Source: Pseudomonas reidholzensis
GTDB taxonomy: Bacteria > Pseudomonadota > Gammaproteobacteria > Pseudomonadales > Pseudomonadaceae
Length of the DNA: 64,000 bases
Assembly: GCF_900536025.1 (NCBI RefSeq)
Contig: NZ_UNOZ01000002.1
Span: 558,001 to 622,000 of the forward strand
Reading direction: 5' to 3'
Positions 58,343-64,000 of this stretch are shown piece after piece. Numbering within the stretch: the stretch's first letter is position 1; every line of letters starts with the position of its first letter. The notes under the pieces were generated by a model. It searched no databases, was not told the DNA's origin, and saw only the letters and a program-made list of their open reading frames with translations. Position numbers and translations under genes: made by a program.

Positions 58343-61139
58343 GTGTACGATAACCTTGAATGCCTTGGTCGAGGAAAGACTCGACCTTGTTGCCCACGAC
58401 GCCACCCAGGCCTTTCAGCACGATCTGCAGGAAGATGCCGTGGTCGCCTTTTTCGTTCTCTGGGATTGCCTGGCTGAAGTCGTCGTAGTCAATCCAGTAA
58501 CGGTTGATCAGACGCAGCTTCCAGCAGCAGTTGTCATACTCGAAACCGCCCATGGCTTCCAGGGTACGGTTGCGGTTGTAGTCATGCTGCCAGCGGGCGA
58601 TGACGCTCCACTGCGGCACGATCGGCCAGATCACCGAGAAGTCGTGCTGCTCGATCTTGTAGTAGTCCTCGACGTAGCCCGGGGTGCCTGGGGTGCCGTA
58701 GTTGCCACCACCCACTTGCCAGGTGCCGGTCAGCGAGTCGTAACGCACCAGGTCGTTGCGGTAGCGGTAGCCGGCGTTGATGACCTTGTTCGGGTTGTCT
58801 TCAGGCTGGTAGTGGAACATCGCGCTGCCCGAACGGGGGCTGCTGGTGTCCGGATCCCAGTTGTATTCGGCATTGAGGCGCCAGTCGCGGTTGAAGGCGA
58901 ACATGTACTCAAGTGCGTACGGCGAGACATTCGACTGCGAGTCCTGGCGTGTACGCCAGTCGATACCGGGCAACTGAACCTTGCGGTCCTGGAAGTAGAC
59001 GGCCTGGCCGACGCTGATGCGTTGGCGTTCGAAGCCGTTCTCCTCGATCCAGCGGTTGGTCACGCCCAGCGACAGCTTGTTCTCGTCGCCGATGCGGTCA
59101 GAGCCGGTGAACCGGTTGTCGCGGAACAGGGACGAGTAGTTGAAGTAGCTCTCACCCGTGTCGAACACCGGGATGTCCTTCTGATCCTCATACGGTACGT
59201 TGAGGTAGAACAGACGCGGTTCCAGGGTCTGGCGGTAGTTCTTGCCGAACCATTGGGTGTTGCGGTCGAAGTACAGGCCGCTGTCGACGCTGAATACTGG
59301 AATGCTGCGGTTCTGGCTGCTCGAGAAGTCGCCGCGCAGGTCCAGGGTTTCAGCATCGGCAGTAGCAAGGTCGCTCTTGCCCTTGCCGTCCAGGTCGAGG
59401 TCGTAATGGGTGTAGACGTACTTCAGCTTCGGCGTGAAGTAGCCGTAGCTGGCTGCCATCGGCAGGCTGATCGCGGGAGCAACATTCAAGCGAGTGCCGT
59501 TTGCGCGAGCCAGGCCGAAGACGTTCTGGTCCAGGCGACGGCCGTCGGCCCCGGCCGTGGTGTCCAGCTCGCCGTCCTTGTTGATCACGGTGCCATTCTG
59601 CAGATCACGGTCGAAGCGAACTGCTTCACTTTCGTACGTGAAGTTGAGCCCGCCAGGAGTGAACGGCAGCTGACCGTTGAGGGTGAGTTGCGGCAGTCGG
59701 TCGTACGGGGTGATCGCCGAAATGGTCGCCATTTCGTACGCCAGCACGTTCAGGCGTGCGGTGTAGCTGTCGCCTCGATAGGTCAGGGCGCCTTGCTGAA
59801 TGACGTAGTCGGTGCTTTCGACACCGATCTGGTCGGACTCCAGGTCCTGGAAGTAGAACGGATCGCTGATCTTGGTGTAGTCCACCTCGGCCATAAGGCG
59901 CTTATCCAGGCCGCCCTTGTGCTGCCAGTTGAGCATGTAGCGATCTTTCTGGTAGTCGGTCTGCTTCTCGCGATCGTTGCTTTCGTCGTTGAGGTACGCC
60001 CCGCCAAACTGGCCTTCGCTGGACTTGGTCAGGTAGCGGAACTCACCTTCCATGAGCATGCCGCGCTTGGCCATGTAACGCGGGTACAACGTGGCGTCGT
60101 AGTTTGGCGCCAGGTTGAAGTAGTACGGTGTGACCAGCATGAAGCCGGTGTCGCTGCTGGAGCTGAACGACGGCGGCAGGAAGCCGGACTGGCGACGGTC
60201 ATCGATCGGGAAGTAGATGTACGGTGTGTAGAACACCGGGAAATCCTTGACCCGCAGGGTGACGTTGGTCGCGGTACCGAAGCCGGTGGCCGGGTTCAGG
60301 GTGATGTTGTTGCCCTTCAGCGTCCAGGCGTTGCTGTTCGGTTCGCAGGTGGTATAGGTACCATCCTTGAGGCGAATGATGGCGTTTTCGCCACGCTTGG
60401 CATACAGCGCGCTGCCGCGAATCCGCGACTTGTGCATCACGTACTCGGCGTTGTCGACCTGGGCCTCGCCGGTATCCAGCTGGATCTGCCCCTGGTCGCC
60501 GACGACCAGCGAGCCGTTGTCGCGAATCTTGACGTTGCCCTTGAGCTCGCCACGGTTCTCGGCCTGGTACAGGTTGGCCTCGTCGGCCTCGACCTGCATG
60601 CTGCCCTGGCGCATGACCACGTCACCGGCGAGGGTAGCGATCTGCTGCTCCTGCTGGTACTTGGACACCTTGGCATTGAGGTAGGTCGGCGCCTCGTCCT
60701 TGGGCGTGGTGTCGTCCATGCCTGGCCGGGTCGGCTCGACATAGGCACCCGCGCAGTACGGACCGGTCTCGGCCAACTGGGCAGCCGTGAGCTTCTCGCG
60801 TGGGACCCAGTCGAGGTGACTGTAGTCTTCACTGCGGGTCTTCAGGCCACGGCCTTTGCTCTCGGTGACCAGCATGGGCGCGGGTTTGCCGTCGGCGCTG
60901 GCTTCGAAAGCCTCGCCTTCGGTACCCGTGCTCAGCGCTGCACCCTCGTGCACAGGGCGCGGTGGCAGCGTGCTGACAGAGGTCTTGGGCTTGCAGTCCC
61001 AGCCACCGGAAGCGGACACTTGGCAGTCAAACTGCTCGGCAGCCACCACGTACGAGGTGGCCAGGGGTTGCAGTACCAGCAAACTGCCTGTCACCAGCAA
61101 CGGAAACTTTCTACGAAACGCGGGGGATTTCAATGCCAT
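58323..61139 (-). CDS. lptD: LPS-assembly outer membrane protein LptD
   Basis: The 938-residue protein has a signal peptide (about 1-33), a long N-terminal extension with [11 protein letters not shown], the OstA/LptA-like jellyroll domain (about 160-290) and a C-terminal 26-strand barrel. With LptE it inserts lipopolysaccharide into the outer leaflet. It is longer than the 784-residue E. coli protein because of the extension, as usual in Pseudomonas. ATG 61139 is selected over an upstream start. First gene of the lptD-surA-pdxA-rsmA-apaG-apaH operon. Confidence 0.97.
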   Translation of the reverse strand: MALKSPAFRRKFPLLVTGSLLVLQPLATSYVVAAEQFDCQVSASGGWDCKPKTSVSTLPPRPVHEGAALSTGTEGEAFEASADGKPAPMLVTESKGRGLKTRSEDYSHLDWVPREKLTAAQLAETGPYCAGAYVEPTRPGMDDTTPKDEAPTYLNAKVSKYQQEQQIATLAGDVVMRQGSMQVEADEANLYQAENRGELKGNVKIRDNGSLVVGDQGQIQLDTGEAQVDNAEYVMHKSRIRGSALYAKRGENAIIRLKDGTYTTCEPNSNAWTLKGNNITLNPATGFGTATNVTLRVKDFPVFYTPYIYFPIDDRRQSGFLPPSFSSSSDTGFMLVTPYYFNLAPNYDATLYPRYMAKRGMLMEGEFRYLTKSSEGQFGGAYLNDESNDREKQTDYQKDRYMLNWQHKGGLDKRLMAEVDYTKISDPFYFQDLESDQIGVESTDYVIQQGALTYRGDSYTARLNVLAYEMATISAITPYDRLPQLTLNGQLPFTPGGLNFTYESEAVRFDRDLQNGTVINKDGELDTTAGADGRRLDQNVFGLARANGTRLNVAPAISLPMAASYGYFTPKLKYVYTHYDLDLDGKGKSDLATADAETLDLRGDFSSSQNRSIPVFSVDSGLYFDRNTQWFGKNYRQTLEPRLFYLNVPYEDQKDIPVFDTGESYFNYSSLFRDNRFTGSDRIGDENKLSLGVTNRWIEENGFERQRISVGQAVYFQDRKVQLPGIDWRTRQDSQSNVSPYALEYMFAFNRDWRLNAEYNWDPDTSSPRSGSAMFHYQPEDNPNKVINAGYRYRNDLVRYDSLTGTWQVGGGNYGTPGTPGYVEDYYKIEQHDFSVIWPIVPQWSVIARWQHDYNRNRTLEAMGGFEYDNCCWKLRLINRYWIDYDDFSQAIPENEKGDHGIFLQIVLKGLGGVVGNKVESFLDQGIQGYRTREDQAY

Positions 61140-61269
61140 CTTATTAGTCCGGGCTTCCTGCGTGCCATCTGCCCGCGTGTGGGGCCGCACGCCTCTCGAT
61201 GGTCTGAAAAAGATGCTGGATAATAAAGCATGACCCGCTTGACGGCTAGGGCCGTCGGAGACCCTTGTA

Positions 61270-62957
<1,688 letters not shown>

Positions 62958-62958
62958 T

Positions 62959-63723
62959 ATGTGGTGGCCGAGCACGGTGATTGGTGCCGGAGCGGGTTAC
63001 GCGGTTGCCAGCATTCCCGGCGCGCTGCTGGGCGCCTTGCTTGGCCAGGCCATGGACCGGCGCCTGCGCCTGCGTGGCTGGGAGGACATGCGCGAGCGCT
63101 TGGGCGGGCGCCCGGCGCTGCGTGACGAAGAGCTGCTGTTCGTCCTCCTGGGGCGCTTGGCCAAGAGTGACGGTCGGGTGGGGCAGGGGCATATCCAGCA
63201 GGCGCGTCACGAGATGACCCGGCTGGACCTGGCTGAGCCCGCACGCCTGCGGGCGATCGCCGCCTTCAATCGGGGCAAGGCCGGCAAGGACCGGCTTGGC
63301 CGCTACCTGCGGCGCATCAAGGAGCAGCCGCATGGCGCCGAGGGCGCGCTGCGTGCGTGCTGGCGGATGGTCTGGGCGGATGGCAAGGCCGGGCGGCACG
63401 AGCGCGACCTGGTGCTCGACTGGGGCCAGCAGTTGGGCTTGAGTCGGCGCCAGGCGCAAGCCTTGTCGCTGGAATACGAGCCCCGCAAGGCGAGCGTGGA
63501 AGGCGCCACCCTGACCTACGCGGTGGCCTTGCGCGTGCTCGGCGTCGAGGCCGACACCGAGCCAGACAAGGTCAAGCAGGCCTATCGGCGCCTGCTCAGC
63601 CGACATCATCCGGACAAGCTGGTGGGCAGTGGCGCGAGCGAGGCACGGGTGCGTGAGGCGACCGACAAGACCCGTGAACTGCACCAGGCCTATACCCTGA
63701 TTCGCAAGCGCCGGGGGTTGTAG
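62959..63723 (+). CDS. djlA: DnaJ-like membrane co-chaperone DjlA
   Basis: The 254-residue protein has one N-terminal membrane segment with glycine pairs (AGAGYAVASIPGALLGALLG), a central TerB-like helical domain (about 50-165) and a C-terminal J domain with the HPD motif in SRHHPDKL near residue 215. It stimulates DnaK at the inner membrane and in E. coli affects the Rcs pathway. It begins one base after the murU stop. Confidence 0.93.
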   Translation: MWWPSTVIGAGAGYAVASIPGALLGALLGQAMDRRLRLRGWEDMRERLGGRPALRDEELLFVLLGRLAKSDGRVGQGHIQQARHEMTRLDLAEPARLRAIAAFNRGKAGKDRLGRYLRRIKEQPHGAEGALRACWRMVWADGKAGRHERDLVLDWGQQLGLSRRQAQALSLEYEPRKASVEGATLTYAVALRVLGVEADTEPDKVKQAYRRLLSRHHPDKLVGSGASEARVREATDKTRELHQAYTLIRKRRGL

Positions 63724-63745
63724 TTGTCCCTGGCCTGAGGCTATT

Positions 63746-64000
63746 TCACTCCTGCGGCGTCAACCATCCCCGCACTCGGCGGAACAACTGTTCCTGTTCC
63801 GCCGCCTTGTTGCCCGGCATCGCGATCAGCGACAACTGCCGGTACTGGCTGTCCTTCTGCCGCTTGCTCGCCTGCAGGCGCAGCGCGGCCGCGCGGCGGT
63901 CGGCAGTGCGGGTGGCGTAGTAGAGATCGGCGCTCGGTACCTTCAGGGTTGGCGTCAGGCTCTCCAGGTCGTGCTCGACCCGCGCCGGTGTCTGCGCGCC
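63746..64000 (-). CDS. C-terminal part of an unrecognised protein
   Basis: The frame is open from the right window edge to a TGA at 63746-63748, giving 84 visible residues. It reads VEHDLESLTPTLKVPSADLY, YATRTADRRAAALRLQASKR and ends LFRRVRGWLTPQE. It is basic and helical with no membrane segment. I do not recognise the family; the start lies beyond the window. It is convergent with djlA. Confidence 0.7.
   Translation of the reverse strand, partial: GAQTPARVEHDLESLTPTLKVPSADLYYATRTADRRAAALRLQASKRQKDSQYRQLSLIAMPGNKAAEQEQLFRRVRGWLTPQE

Noticed and set aside
57915..61223. A 1102-codon open frame opposite surA and lptD
   Set aside because: It is the antisense shadow of two unmistakable genes in GC-rich DNA; it has no domain pattern and its composition is valine/glutamine/alanine-rich as in other shadows.

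Overview
The window is a stretch of chromosome from a Pseudomonas of the P. putida group. It is GC-rich, and gene content and order match what I remember of the P. putida KT2440 backbone: glcB, bioBFHCD, paired acyl-CoA dehydrogenases, pqqFABCDE, davBA, rpoD-dnaG-rpsU, tsaD, folB-folK-cca, the SpoVR/YeaH/PrkA trio, lptD-surA-pdxA-rsmA-apaG-apaH, amgK-murU. The intergenic REP palindromes (GCGGGTTTACCCGC, GCGGGCTTGCCCGC and GCGACACAAGGCCGC types) are also typical of this group. The species assignment is inference; no 16S gene is present.

Left part (1-20.9 kb) is metabolic. It holds malate synthase G, a GcvR-like ACT protein, RarD, the SrkA kinase, an orphan ModE and ComF. A complete biotin operon (bioB-F-H-C-D) follows, with a BirA-type operator overlapping its probable -35 box. 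Two paralogous long acyl-CoA dehydrogenases flank a membrane diguanylate cyclase, and a PsrA-like box lies upstream of the first. Next come a LysR regulator, a class III aminotransferase and a 52-residue YqaE/Pmp3 membrane protein.

Middle part (20.9-31 kb) is PQQ and lysine catabolism on the minus strand. DavB and DavA turn L-lysine into 5-aminovalerate. pqqF, the 23-residue PqqA precursor, pqqB, C, D, E and an S9 peptidase follow in the direction of transcription. A terminator-like hairpin just after pqqA probably sets the precursor in excess over the enzymes.

Accessory part (31-36.1 kb) is the least conserved-looking. It carries a HigBA-type toxin-antitoxin pair, a repeat-rich non-coding block upstream of a DUF3077 gene, an Lrp/AsnC regulator, a CatB-like acetyltransferase, a family 25 glycosyltransferase and a class II Fic protein. 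The Fic protein has a C-terminal winged helix, and its gene is preceded by two 29-bp dyads that look like an autoregulatory operator. A tRNA-Ile2(CAU) gene borders this block.

Right part (36.2-64 kb) is core. It holds a periplasmic-sensor PAS-GGDEF-EAL protein, the macromolecular synthesis operon (rpsU-dnaG-rpoD), tsaD, plsY, folB-folK and cca. The cca Shine-Dalgarno sits inside a long hairpin. The PrkA-YeaH-SpoVR stress module, the LptD/SurA outer-membrane biogenesis operon with pdxA, rsmA, apaG, apaH and glpE, the AmgK-MurU cell-wall recycling pair and DjlA follow. The window ends inside an unrecognised minus-strand gene. I found no insertion sequence, prophage or CRISPR array.
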